Assembly: GCA_964509975.1 (NCBI GenBank)
Contig: CAZDZO010000016.1
Coordinates: 1 to 24,657, forward strand
Length of the DNA: 24,657 bases
Direction of reading: 5' to 3'
DNA from: CAZVBV01 sp964509975
GTDB taxonomy: Bacteria; Patescibacteriota; Gracilibacteria; UBA4473
Within the stretch, counting starts at the first letter, position 1; every line of letters starts with the position of its first letter. Under the pieces are notes generated by a model. It did no database searches and was not told where the DNA came from. It saw nothing but the letters and a program-made list of their open reading frames with translations. Position numbers and translations under genes: made by a program. Below, piece by piece: positions 6,728-13,527 of the stretch.

Positions 6728-7365
6728 AAAAGGAGCGGGATTAATTCATCTAAACTTTCTAACCTTCTATCGACCTCTGGAAATTCGAGATTCGCAGTCA
6801 TGCCATTTGGAATAATATGACAAGTCATACCAGCTGCTTTTGCGGCTATTGCTCCACGAGGGGAATCTTCGATAACGAGACAGTCTTCCGGTTTGAGATT
6901 AAGTTGTTTCGCGGCGTAGAGGTAGGGATCTGGTAATGGTTTGGATTGATTATAATCTTCTCTCACTGCAATGAGTTCAAAGAACGGTTGAATGGGGGCG
7001 GTTTCGAACTTCACAGCCGTTTCTTGTCGCCTTGCTCCGGTTACGAGTCCTAATCGATATTTTCCCTTGAGTGCATTTAATACGTCTAGGGTTTCCGGAA
7101 AGAGTTTCGTTTCGGTTTTAGTAAGTTCGTAATAGTTTTCCAGCCAGCGTTTACGCACTTTTTGGGCTTCTTCCATTGAGTATCCTTTTTCTTCCGTGAG
7201 ATATCCGATCACCCCTAAATTATTATGCAATGTGTAATGGGCATAGAGTTCGGGTGTATAGGAAATTCCAATCTCAGCCAACGCATCTCGACACGCTTCA
7301 AAATACAAACCTTCGGTATCCATAAGGACTCCGTCGTTGTCGAAGAGAATGGCTTTAAATTTCAT
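6712..7365 (-). CDS. HAD-superfamily phosphatase, beta-phosphoglucomutase-like
   Basis: This is a 217-aa haloacid-dehalogenase-type hydrolase that would remove phosphate from a small metabolite; the substrate is not predictable. Motif I is FDNDGVLMDTE with the nucleophile Asp9 and acid/base Asp11. Motif II is Thr109 in GLVTGARR, motif III Lys142 in SKPLPDPY, and motif IV VIEDSPRGAIAAKAAGM with Glu166/Asp167. Between motifs I and II lies a helical C1 cap typical of the PGMB/YcjU group. The C-terminal residues LLSSRP and the TAG stop codon are encoded by the inner arm of a REP-like repeat, so the original C-terminus may have been replaced. The start ATG 7365 is fixed by motif I. Confidence 0.9.
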   Translation of the reverse strand: MKFKAILFDNDGVLMDTEGLYFEACRDALAEIGISYTPELYAHYTLHNNLGVIGYLTEEKGYSMEEAQKVRKRWLENYYELTKTETKLFPETLDVLNALKGKYRLGLVTGARRQETAVKFETAPIQPFFELIAVREDYNQSKPLPDPYLYAAKQLNLKPEDCLVIEDSPRGAIAAKAAGMTCHIIPNGMTANLEFPEVDRRLESLDELIPLLLSSRP

Positions 7366-7379
7366 AGTTTAAGAGTTGA

Positions 7380-7400
7380 AGAGTCTAAGAGTTAAAAAGT
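7380..7400. repeat. Dispersed 21-base repeat, copy 2
   Basis: AGAGTCTAAGAGTTAAAAAG(T) matches 171-191 with one difference. It lies 15 bases upstream of the HAD start codon in the gap to guaA. Confidence 0.5.
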
Positions 7401-7437
7401 AAAATTCGAAATCGAAAATTGGCAATCAGAAATTGTC

Positions 7438-9252
7438 TTATTCCCACTCAATCGTTCCAGGGGGTTTGCTCGTTACGTCCAAGAATACAGCAGAGATTTC
7501 CGTATCTTGTAGAATCTCATTGGCTACTTTCTCAAAGAATTCCCACGGCAGTTTCCCCACACTCGCACTCATCGCATCGATAGAATCAATCGGTCGGAGC
7601 ACAATCGATTCAGTTCCTACATTGTTAAAGGCAATTGGCAACAGTACGGTCGGGAACTGCCAGACTTTTTCGTACAGATTCATTTCTCGCAATGTTCTGG
7701 TGACGATATCATCGGCTTTTTGCAATAGCTTCACTCGTTTTACCGACATGTCAGTTTTACTCATCGTTATGTGTTTGATGTAACCGGAGTAACTTTGTCC
7801 GAGTGGAAAGATGCATCGATTGATTTCTTTGTAATGGTTAATCAGACGCGTCGCGTGTTTTTCCAAATTATCGAGCGTTTTTTCTCCTGGGAGTTTAGTG
7901 AGGATTGCCGGATGCTTGTATGTCCGAAAGTCTCCCTGAACGCCTACCGATTTAATTGGTAATACGATGAAGGGTTTCTTGTTTTCTTGAAGCGTGAACC
8001 CAGACACCTTATTCACGAGTGGTGCATCAATCACTTCATCGTTACACAAAATTCGCACTCCCAATCCTGGTCCGGGAAATGGATGTCGCCACACGAGATC
8101 ATGTGGGAGTCCGAGATGTTCTCCCAGACGTCGTACCTCGTCTTTGTAGAGCTCTTTGATCGGTTCTATGATCTTTCCCGCATCAATCAATTTTTGCACC
8201 TCAGGCGCCCGATTATGATGGGTTTTGATTTTTGAAGCATGCTTGGTTCCACCAGTTTCAATCGTATCAGGATAAATCGTTCCCTGTGCCAAGATCCAAT
8301 TTTCATGAAGATCATGTTTCGTGAAGAAATCGTTCTGCACATCAAGAAACGTGTGTCCGATGATTTCTCGTTTCTTTTCGGGATCAGCCACGCCTTTTAA
8401 ATTTCCAAGGAATCGACTCCCTTCACTGAGAGTCGTTAGATCAGCCCCAATGGCGCGAACAGAAGTTTCTACTTGCTCAACTTCGCCTTGGCGCATCATT
8501 CCGGTATCTACAAACAGACCTTTTACTCGATCCGCTCCAAATATCTTGGTCAGAAATGAAAAAGATACTGTGGAATCAACACCACCTGAAACAAACAGGA
8601 ATACATTTTTGTCACCGACGACTTCTTTCAAATTTTTCTCTTGTTCTTCAAAGAATTTCTCCACACTCCAATCACGTTTACATTCACAAATATCCAAAAA
8701 GTTTTCGAACATTTGTTCTCCAAAATCCGTATGAGTTACTTCCACATGAAATTGTAATGAGAAAAAATTTCTTTCCTTGTCCCATGCCGCAGCTGTCGCA
8801 CAATGAGGCGTTGATCCACAGATTTTAAATCCTGGAGCGAATTCTCCAACGGCATCCACATGATTCATCCAGACGGTGGAAACCTCTGGAACGCCTTTGA
8901 AAATTGGGCATTTCCCGTCTTGTGTAAACTCGGATCGTCCAAATTCTCCAGTGGTTCCCGGAGCTACAGTTCCTCCCAGTGCATGAGCGAAATATTGATG
9001 TCCATAGCAGAGCCCCAAGATTGGTTTCCCCAGTTCAAATATTCCTGCATCAGTCGAAGGGGAGTCATCGGCAAAGACGCTTTGTGGCCCTCCCGAAAGA
9101 ATAATTCCTTTAATATTGTCATCACTCATATTCTTCGCATTTGCTTCATCTGGCGCCATAATTTCTGCGAGCACATTGAGTCGTCGAATCCTACTTGCGA
9201 TAAGATGCGCGTATTGTCCTCCGAAATCCAAGATGATAATTTTCTCGTGCAT
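7438..9252 (-). CDS. guaA: GMP synthase (glutamine-hydrolysing), long form
   Basis: GuaA converts XMP, ATP and glutamine to GMP, the last step of guanine nucleotide synthesis. The N-terminal class I amidotransferase domain has GLCYGHQ with Cys82 and FHVEV with His168/Glu170. The ATP-pyrophosphatase domain begins with the PP-loop FVSGGVDST (219-227). The C-terminal dimerisation domain ends in the signature SKPPGTIEWE. At 604 aa it is about 80 residues longer than the 525-aa E. coli enzyme; the extra segment follows SVGVQGDFRTY and resembles the insertion of the human enzyme, for example LLQKADDIVTRTLRE compared with human LRQADFEAHNILRE. ATG 9252 lies 9 bases after a TATAAT, predicting a leaderless message. 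Confidence 0.97.
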   Translation of the reverse strand: MHEKIIILDFGGQYAHLIASRIRRLNVLAEIMAPDEANAKNMSDDNIKGIILSGGPQSVFADDSPSTDAGIFELGKPILGLCYGHQYFAHALGGTVAPGTTGEFGRSEFTQDGKCPIFKGVPEVSTVWMNHVDAVGEFAPGFKICGSTPHCATAAAWDKERNFFSLQFHVEVTHTDFGEQMFENFLDICECKRDWSVEKFFEEQEKNLKEVVGDKNVFLFVSGGVDSTVSFSFLTKIFGADRVKGLFVDTGMMRQGEVEQVETSVRAIGADLTTLSEGSRFLGNLKGVADPEKKREIIGHTFLDVQNDFFTKHDLHENWILAQGTIYPDTIETGGTKHASKIKTHHNRAPEVQKLIDAGKIIEPIKELYKDEVRRLGEHLGLPHDLVWRHPFPGPGLGVRILCNDEVIDAPLVNKVSGFTLQENKKPFIVLPIKSVGVQGDFRTYKHPAILTKLPGEKTLDNLEKHATRLINHYKEINRCIFPLGQSYSGYIKHITMSKTDMSVKRVKLLQKADDIVTRTLREMNLYEKVWQFPTVLLPIAFNNVGTESIVLRPIDSIDAMSASVGKLPWEFFEKVANEILQDTEISAVFLDVTSKPPGTIEWE

Positions 9253-9261
9253 TGTAAGGGG

Positions 9262-9290
9262 ATTATAGGGAAAAAAGGGGGAATATTCAA
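9262..9290 (-). promoter_or_regulatory. guaA promoter, leaderless layout
   Basis: On the minus strand TTGAAT (9290-9285), a 17-base spacer and a perfect TATAAT (9267-9262) end 9 bases before the guaA ATG. No Shine-Dalgarno fits between them. Confidence 0.65.
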
Positions 9291-9306
9291 CTTGTACTCA
9301 CCCCTC

Positions 9307-9494
9307 GTCATCCCGGAATTCCGCTCTGCGGAATATCCAGGAGCCAGTGAGGAAAAATAAACCCCTCATAACCTCCCCTTAACAGGGGAGGAATTTAAAG
9401 CCCCCTTGTTAAAGGGGGCCTGCCTGCTTGCAGGCATGTTTGGGGGATTTTTAAAAAGAAGGGATTCCTTTCCGCTTAGCGGGATCGGAATGAC
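9307..9494. repeat. REP-like doublet C enclosing a hairpin cluster
   Basis: Left arm GTCATCCCGG with ATTCCGC/GCGGAAT (9307-9345) and right arm GGGATTCC...CGGAATGAC (9461-9494) are inverted relative to each other. Between them are three more perfect hairpins: CCTCCCCT/AGGGGAGG (9372-9391), GCCCCCTT/AAGGGGGC (9400-9419) and GCCTGC/GCAGGC (9418-9435). The interval between guaA and the cysteine-rich gene consists almost entirely of such structure. Confidence 0.75.
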
Positions 9495-9536
9495 CCTAAA
9501 GCTTGGTTTTATTCAGGCTTTTTCACCAACAAAATC

Positions 9537-11213
9537 TTAGTACAACTTCGCTAAATAACATTTTTCGCAAAACACTTTTTCTGGGCGAGTGGGATCAAAT
9601 GTTGTGAGAATTTTCGTCTTACATTCAAGGCATTCTCGTTCATGTATTTTTCGTGAATTTCGTTTATTCATTCGTTTTTTGTATCGTTCGTCAGGATGTT
9701 TCCTGGGAATCGGAAGTTTTGCGGTTCGATAAAATTTCAATTCCTTTTCTTGGATTTTGAAAAGTTTTGTCGAAGTTTCACATTCAATAGCCCAGTCCAA
9801 AATTTCATCTGTCACATCAGTAATATCATCGGGGATATCTTTTGCCGGAACGACTTTTGTCGCGCTTGGACGTTGTTCTACATGTCCAGTCCAAATGAAA
9901 CCCGCTTTCTCGGCGTCATCTTTTGTGAGAGGGAAATTCTCATTTGCCACCGATTCATCATACCCAAAAGGAGAGAGTTCTACGGGAGGAAATTTTCCCC
10001 ATTCTCCGTGTTTTTTCATGTGTTCTACAATCTTGGGAATCATCTGATCGTATTCTTCGGGTGTATATTCTTTATTGAGAATGTGAAATTTCTTATTTCG
10101 CAATCCCGCACATCCAAACAAATTGGAAGAATAAAAACAACAATCAGAGTAATACATATCGTTACTGTCTGAGACAAATGTATTAAACGCTCCAGTATGG
10201 GCATTCTCATTTCCGAGACAATCGTAGAGCCAGTCACTTTTTCCTAACCCATACACATCATGAATATCATGACTTTCAAAAATCCACGTGCAGTTTTTGC
10301 AATCTTGGATTTCAAAAGAATCAAAACACATCTGACAATTCTTTGCATTGATAAGATAATTCCCAACACAATCAACCGTGTTGAGACTCCAACTTTCCCG
10401 TTGTGGAGCATCGACAAGGGCTTCTTGGAATTTCTTTCGATAAAGATCGAATTTTGAAAACTTATTTTTTCCAAGTTCTTCGAGTTGTTTGAAATAATCT
10501 TCTTTGGAATACTGTGTGTTAAAAATCTGGAATTGTTTTTTTCTCAACCCAAAACACCCGAAGCAATTATCACAACCTATGCAGTCGTAACAAAAAGTAA
10601 GGTCACTTGAATTTTGGCAACTCTGACAATCCGCACAATTATAGAGTTTGTCACTATCTAAACACCCGAAACACAATTGGCAATTTTGCACGTAATCACA
10701 ATCAAAACAGTCGGTGTCTTTATTCGCATGAGAGATATACATGCAGTCTTCACATTCAGTGATCACGGTGCAGAGGTAGCAATTTTTATTGTTATAAGCC
10801 TGCTGACAAAATTCAGAATTCGTCGGATTCACATTAAATAATCCAATGCGAGGAACGGCGATAAGAAGTTCTTTGAACTGTTCAAAAAATGGCCGAGAGA
10901 AATCAAAATCTTTTTCGAAATCAGTTCCATTCCAGTTGTCGCCCCACCATTCATCAGGATGAAAAACTCGGTGTGGAGAACTTTCGTGATAAATAGAAAT
11001 AATTCCATTTCCAGAAAGCGAAGATTTTCGTCGATATAAATGTCGCTCGTTTCGGAAATTCATCTTTTGTTGCATCCGACAATCAGGACATTTTTCTGGC
11101 TCCGGAATAAGAAGTGTTTTGCCATCACATTTCGGAGATACTTTTTCCAAAAAAGCATGGTCTGCTTCTGTAAACTCAAAAGAGGTGTTGCACTTGGAAC
11201 AATTTCTTGTCAT
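9537..11213 (-). CDS. Cysteine-rich double zinc-ribbon protein of unknown function
   Basis: The 558-aa protein is framed by two putative zinc ribbons: N-terminal Cys5-x2-Cys8 with Cys42-x2-Cys45, and C-terminal Cys528-x2-Cys531 with Cys549-x2-Cys552. Between about 136 and 220 there are 18 cysteines in 85 residues, mostly CxxC pairs (NCYLC, CEDC, CFDC, CQLCFGC, CADCQSC, CYDCIGC, NCFGC). The central part contains an internal duplication: residues about 216-244 (FGCFGLRKKQFQIFN...) and 365-392 (FGCAGLRNKKFHILN...) are clearly related. There is no signal peptide or membrane segment. I associate proteins of this style with CPR genomes but know no function; metal or cluster binding, or a cysteine-laddered beta-helix, is inference. 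It is the last gene of a long minus-strand block and has its own promoter-like box. Confidence 0.8.
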   Translation of the reverse strand: MTRNCSKCNTSFEFTEADHAFLEKVSPKCDGKTLLIPEPEKCPDCRMQQKMNFRNERHLYRRKSSLSGNGIISIYHESSPHRVFHPDEWWGDNWNGTDFEKDFDFSRPFFEQFKELLIAVPRIGLFNVNPTNSEFCQQAYNNKNCYLCTVITECEDCMYISHANKDTDCFDCDYVQNCQLCFGCLDSDKLYNCADCQSCQNSSDLTFCYDCIGCDNCFGCFGLRKKQFQIFNTQYSKEDYFKQLEELGKNKFSKFDLYRKKFQEALVDAPQRESWSLNTVDCVGNYLINAKNCQMCFDSFEIQDCKNCTWIFESHDIHDVYGLGKSDWLYDCLGNENAHTGAFNTFVSDSNDMYYSDCCFYSSNLFGCAGLRNKKFHILNKEYTPEEYDQMIPKIVEHMKKHGEWGKFPPVELSPFGYDESVANENFPLTKDDAEKAGFIWTGHVEQRPSATKVVPAKDIPDDITDVTDEILDWAIECETSTKLFKIQEKELKFYRTAKLPIPRKHPDERYKKRMNKRNSRKIHERECLECKTKILTTFDPTRPEKVFCEKCYLAKLY

Positions 11214-11222
11214 CTGGCTCGT

Positions 11223-11250
11223 AAGATACGGTTTTTTGTATTATTTTCAA
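11223..11250 (-). promoter_or_regulatory. Promoter of the cysteine-rich protein gene
   Basis: Minus-strand TTGAAA, a 16-base spacer and TATCTT end 9 bases before the ATG at 11213, again without room for a Shine-Dalgarno. The -35 box lies at the 3' end of the yhhQ gene. Confidence 0.5.
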
Positions 11251-11951
11251 ATGGTCTTTCCTTTGAATTTCTTTACCCAATAACTGAGATACAAAAACGG
11301 TGTGTCGATAAACGCGACGATGATTTTTATTAAGTAGGTCGCAATTGCAACTGACCAGAAAATTTCAGTAGAAATTACGCCTTCAAATGGCAACCAAGAA
11401 AAAGTAGTCAGTCCCACGGCGGTGAAAATGAGCGTATCGATTGCTTGCGAAATAAGAGTCGATCCGTTGTTTCTCAAAAAGAGAAATTTATCACCGGTCC
11501 ATTGTTTGATTTTTGCAAATGCCCAGACATCGAAGCTTTGTGCAATCGCGTAGGCCAACATTGACCCTAGCAATATTCTTGGCGTTACCGTGAAGAGAGT
11601 TGCCATTGCTGGATGCGCGAAATCAAATTCATTGGGACCAAAAGCAAGGAGGACTTGCGTAGCCACCACAAATATTCCAGAAACCAGAAAACCTACTACG
11701 ACGGATTTGAGCGCCTCTTTCTTCCCATAATGTTCAGACAAGATGTCGGTGAGGAGAAATACAGATCCATACAAGGCATTTCCTCCCGTGACCACGAATC
11801 CAAAGAGCGTGAATTGCTTCAGTACAAAGATATTCATCAGGAGGCTGTAGACCGCAATGAGGATGAAAATGTACATCTTCCCAAAGCGGAATGCCGTTAA
11901 ACCGAGGGCGAGTAAAAATACCGAGAAACCGAGAAAGAGAAGTTCGTTCAT
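11247..11951 (-). CDS. yhhQ: Queuosine precursor transporter, YhhQ/VUT family
   Basis: The 234-aa integral membrane protein has about six to seven hydrophobic segments. It carries the hallmarks of the YhhQ (QPTR, vitamin uptake-like) family: GNALYGSVFLLTDILSEHYG with the acidic SEHYG loop around 57-76, and RNNGSTLISQAIDTLIFT, containing the conserved Gln-Ala-x-Asp, near 160-177. Members in other bacteria import queuosine precursors (preQ0/preQ1) for tRNA modification. No queuosine biosynthesis gene is visible in the window. The gene lies 33 bases upstream of the cysteine-rich gene. A weak TTGTGA-N16-TACACT ends 8 bases before ATG 11951. Confidence 0.88.
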   Translation of the reverse strand: MNELLFLGFSVFLLALGLTAFRFGKMYIFILIAVYSLLMNIFVLKQFTLFGFVVTGGNALYGSVFLLTDILSEHYGKKEALKSVVVGFLVSGIFVVATQVLLAFGPNEFDFAHPAMATLFTVTPRILLGSMLAYAIAQSFDVWAFAKIKQWTGDKFLFLRNNGSTLISQAIDTLIFTAVGLTTFSWLPFEGVISTEIFWSVAIATYLIKIIVAFIDTPFLYLSYWVKKFKGKTI

Positions 11952-11995
11952 CGAAAAAGAGTGTAGGCGAAAATCAATTTCTCACAAATGGAGTT

Positions 11996-12346
11996 TTAGG
12001 CACTAACAGCAGCTGATGTTTGATTGGCTATTTCTCTTTTTAACTTTGTAATAATTTCGTAGGCTGCTTTCATAAAATCATCACCGGTTATATGAACTAT
12101 TACTCCATCAGGGAGTTCTTTTCGAACTTGTTGTTCAAAATTTATTTTAAAGAGAGTATCTCCAGCTGATATGGCATCAAGATTTGCTGCTATCTTGGGG
12201 ATATTTGCTTCATCTTGATTCAATCCCACTAAAGGATGTAATTCTTTTTCTATATTCTTTCGTAAGTCTTTTTCTAATACAGAAACTATTGCATCATGAA
12301 TAGTTATTCCCATTTGGATCTCTTTTGTTTCACCAGTTTTTTTCAT
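11996..12346 (-). CDS. Small soluble protein of unknown function (116 aa)
   Basis: I do not recognise the family. The protein is charged and mostly helical by composition (VLEKDLRKNIEKELHPLVG, FMKAAYEIITKLKREIANQ), with no signal peptide or membrane helix. Its ATG at 12346 overlaps the ribD stop codon as ATGA (12346-12343), indicating translational coupling to ribD. A good internal promoter inside ribD (TTGCCA-N16-TATAAT) could also transcribe it separately. A role in flavin metabolism is suggested only by this position. It is followed after 44 bases by yhhQ. Confidence 0.65.
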   Translation of the reverse strand: MKKTGETKEIQMGITIHDAIVSVLEKDLRKNIEKELHPLVGLNQDEANIPKIAANLDAISAGDTLFKINFEQQVRKELPDGVIVHITGDDFMKAAYEIITKLKREIANQTSAAVSA

Positions 12347-13440
12347 TTTTTAGGATTTAATCTTCTGCCATTATACGAATTATTTAAAACATGGCAACCC
12401 TTTGTCAACATTATTATCATATCGCCATCGAGTTCTTTTGTTTCAATAATCTTAAAATTCGCGAGTGACATCTCTTCAGTAAAAGTATTTTTTCCCGTGC
12501 CAGCAATGTATGGGGCGGTAAAGAGAATGATCTCATTCACCAAGCCTTCTTGTAATAACTTGGTTGACATCTCGGCGCCACATTCGGTCAGGATCGAATC
12601 AATGCCCATTTCATAACATTGCTCGAGTGTTTTCTTTAAATTCTGATTGGGAAAGGTGTGTATTTCGCGATCCCCACCTTCGATTCCTCCCCCAGAGGGA
12701 GAGGATGATATGGAGAAAATCTTCGCTTGTTTTTTCACTGGTCGATCACCGAGAATAATGAGATCAGGATCTGAAAAAGGTCTGTGAAAATTCTCCAATC
12801 GCACGTTCAATAACGGATCATCAATGCGCACGGTTTCAGTGGTAGTGAGGATGGCGCGATGCTGGGCGCGGAGATGATGGACAAGTGTGTGGGATTTTTT
12901 GTTTGAAATCGGATCCGGATCCCCCCCCGGATCCGAATCCCAATGAATTTTCCCATCGAGACTTTGTGCCAATTTTAACGTGAGATACGGACGCTTTTGT
13001 TTAAAAGATTGAACAAAAAATGTGTTCAACAGTCTACTTCCTTCATGATCCACGACTTCTACTTCAATGCCGGCTTTTCTTAATCGCTCAACACTTCGCC
13101 CTTCAAACCTCGGATCGAGACAACCAATGACCACCTTCTGCGGTTTTGCTTCCATGAGGAGGTCTGTGCAGGAGGGAGTTTTCTTTCCCTCGAAATGGTC
13201 GCAGGGTTCGAGGGTGAGGTAGATTTGGGATCCGGATCCGGGGTCGGATTCGGATCCCCCCCCGGATCCGGATCCCATCAAAGAAATTACTTCTGCGTGT
13301 GGTTCACCGAATCGCTCATGCACTCCCTCACTCACGATCTCTCCATCACGAACAACTACACATCCAACACGTGGATTGGGGCTGGTCAGGTGGGGGTCCA
13401 CCTGTTGTGCGATTTTGACGGCGTGATCGAGGAAGTTCAT
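12343..13440 (-). CDS. ribD: Bifunctional riboflavin biosynthesis protein RibD with repeat insertions
   Basis: RibD deaminates the pyrimidine intermediate and reduces its ribose side chain, the second and third steps of riboflavin synthesis from GTP. The deaminase domain has HAE (48-50) and the zinc ligands Cys80 and Cys91 in TLEPC...TPSC. The reductase domain begins at RPYLTLKLAQSLDGKIHW (150-167) and includes DDPLLNVR and LTECGAEMSTKLLQEGLVNE. Two stretches have no counterpart in the family: residues 56-71 (Gly/Ser-rich) and about 168-177 (Asp/Pro/Gly-rich). Both are encoded by GGATCC-rich palindromes. Residues 138-144 (LNTFFVQ) are encoded by a copy of the TTGAACA repeat at normal family spacing. 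A further palindrome lies near 12685-12705. AGGA nine bases before ATG 13440 is a plausible ribosome-binding site. Confidence 0.95.
   Translation of the reverse strand: MNFLDHAVKIAQQVDPHLTSPNPRVGCVVVRDGEIVSEGVHERFGEPHAEVISLMGSGSGGGSESDPGSGSQIYLTLEPCDHFEGKKTPSCTDLLMEAKPQKVVIGCLDPRFEGRSVERLRKAGIEVEVVDHEGSRLLNTFFVQSFKQKRPYLTLKLAQSLDGKIHWDSDPGGDPDPISNKKSHTLVHHLRAQHRAILTTTETVRIDDPLLNVRLENFHRPFSDPDLIILGDRPVKKQAKIFSISSSPSGGGIEGGDREIHTFPNQNLKKTLEQCYEMGIDSILTECGAEMSTKLLQEGLVNEIILFTAPYIAGTGKNTFTEEMSLANFKIIETKELDGDMIIMLTKGCHVLNNSYNGRRLNPKK
12370..12397 (-). promoter_or_regulatory. Internal promoter in the 3' end of ribD
   Basis: Minus-strand TTGCCA (12397-12392), a 16-base spacer and a perfect TATAAT (12375-12370) lie 24 bases before the ATG of the 116-aa gene. 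This would give a leader of about 17 bases. Confidence 0.5.
12685..12705. repeat. Small GC palindrome inside ribD
   Basis: CCTCCCCCAGAGGGAGAGG is an imperfect inverted repeat encoding part of the Ser/Gly-rich stretch SPSGGGIEGG in the reductase domain, where I expect a loop. It may be a third repeat insertion in ribD. Confidence 0.4.
12911..12941. repeat. GGATCC palindrome inside ribD, copy 1
   Basis: GGATCCGGATCC, a run of C, and GGATCCGAATCCC form an inverted repeat with one mismatch. It encodes about residues 168-177 (DSDPGGDPDP) of RibD, directly after the conserved SLDGKIHW. Other copies are at 13227-13276 and 24504-24541. Confidence 0.85.
13009..13029. repeat. TTGAACA inverted repeat, copy 2, inside ribD
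   Basis: The 21 bases are identical to 351-371 and 22495-22515. On the coding strand they encode RibD residues 138-144 (LNTFFVQ), which coincide with the conserved LN..F motif of the family and add no length. Confidence 0.85.
13227..13276. repeat. GGATCC palindrome inside ribD, copy 2
   Basis: A 50-base element has perfect 17-base inverted arms (GGGATCCGGATCCGGGG and its complement) around 16 bases that contain another GGATCC. It encodes residues about 56-71 of RibD, a Gly/Ser/Asp/Pro linker between HAEVISLM and IYLTLEPC. Confidence 0.9.
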
Positions 13441-13454
13441 TTTTTGTTCCTGTT

Positions 13455-13475
13455 ATTCCAAATTTAGTTTGGAAT
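13455..13475. repeat. Hairpin between ribE and ribD
   Basis: ATTCCAAA (13455-13462) and TTTGGAAT (13468-13475) form a perfect 8-bp stem with a 5-base loop, 15 bases upstream of the ribD start codon. It has no T-run and could influence ribD translation. Confidence 0.5.
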
Positions 13476-13498
13476 CTATTATCGTTTTTTAAGAAGAT

Positions 13499-13527
13499 GC
13501 CTGGATCCTGAACTAAATTCAGGAAGA
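13499..13527. repeat. Single REP-like arm overlapping the ribE stop codon
   Basis: CCTGAA/TTCAGG (13507-13512, 13518-13523) forms a small hairpin inside a GCCTGGATCCTGAA...GAAGAC unit resembling the arms of the REP-like doublets. The ribE stop codon (13519-13521) lies within it, so the repeat appears to define the RibE C-terminus. Confidence 0.45.
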
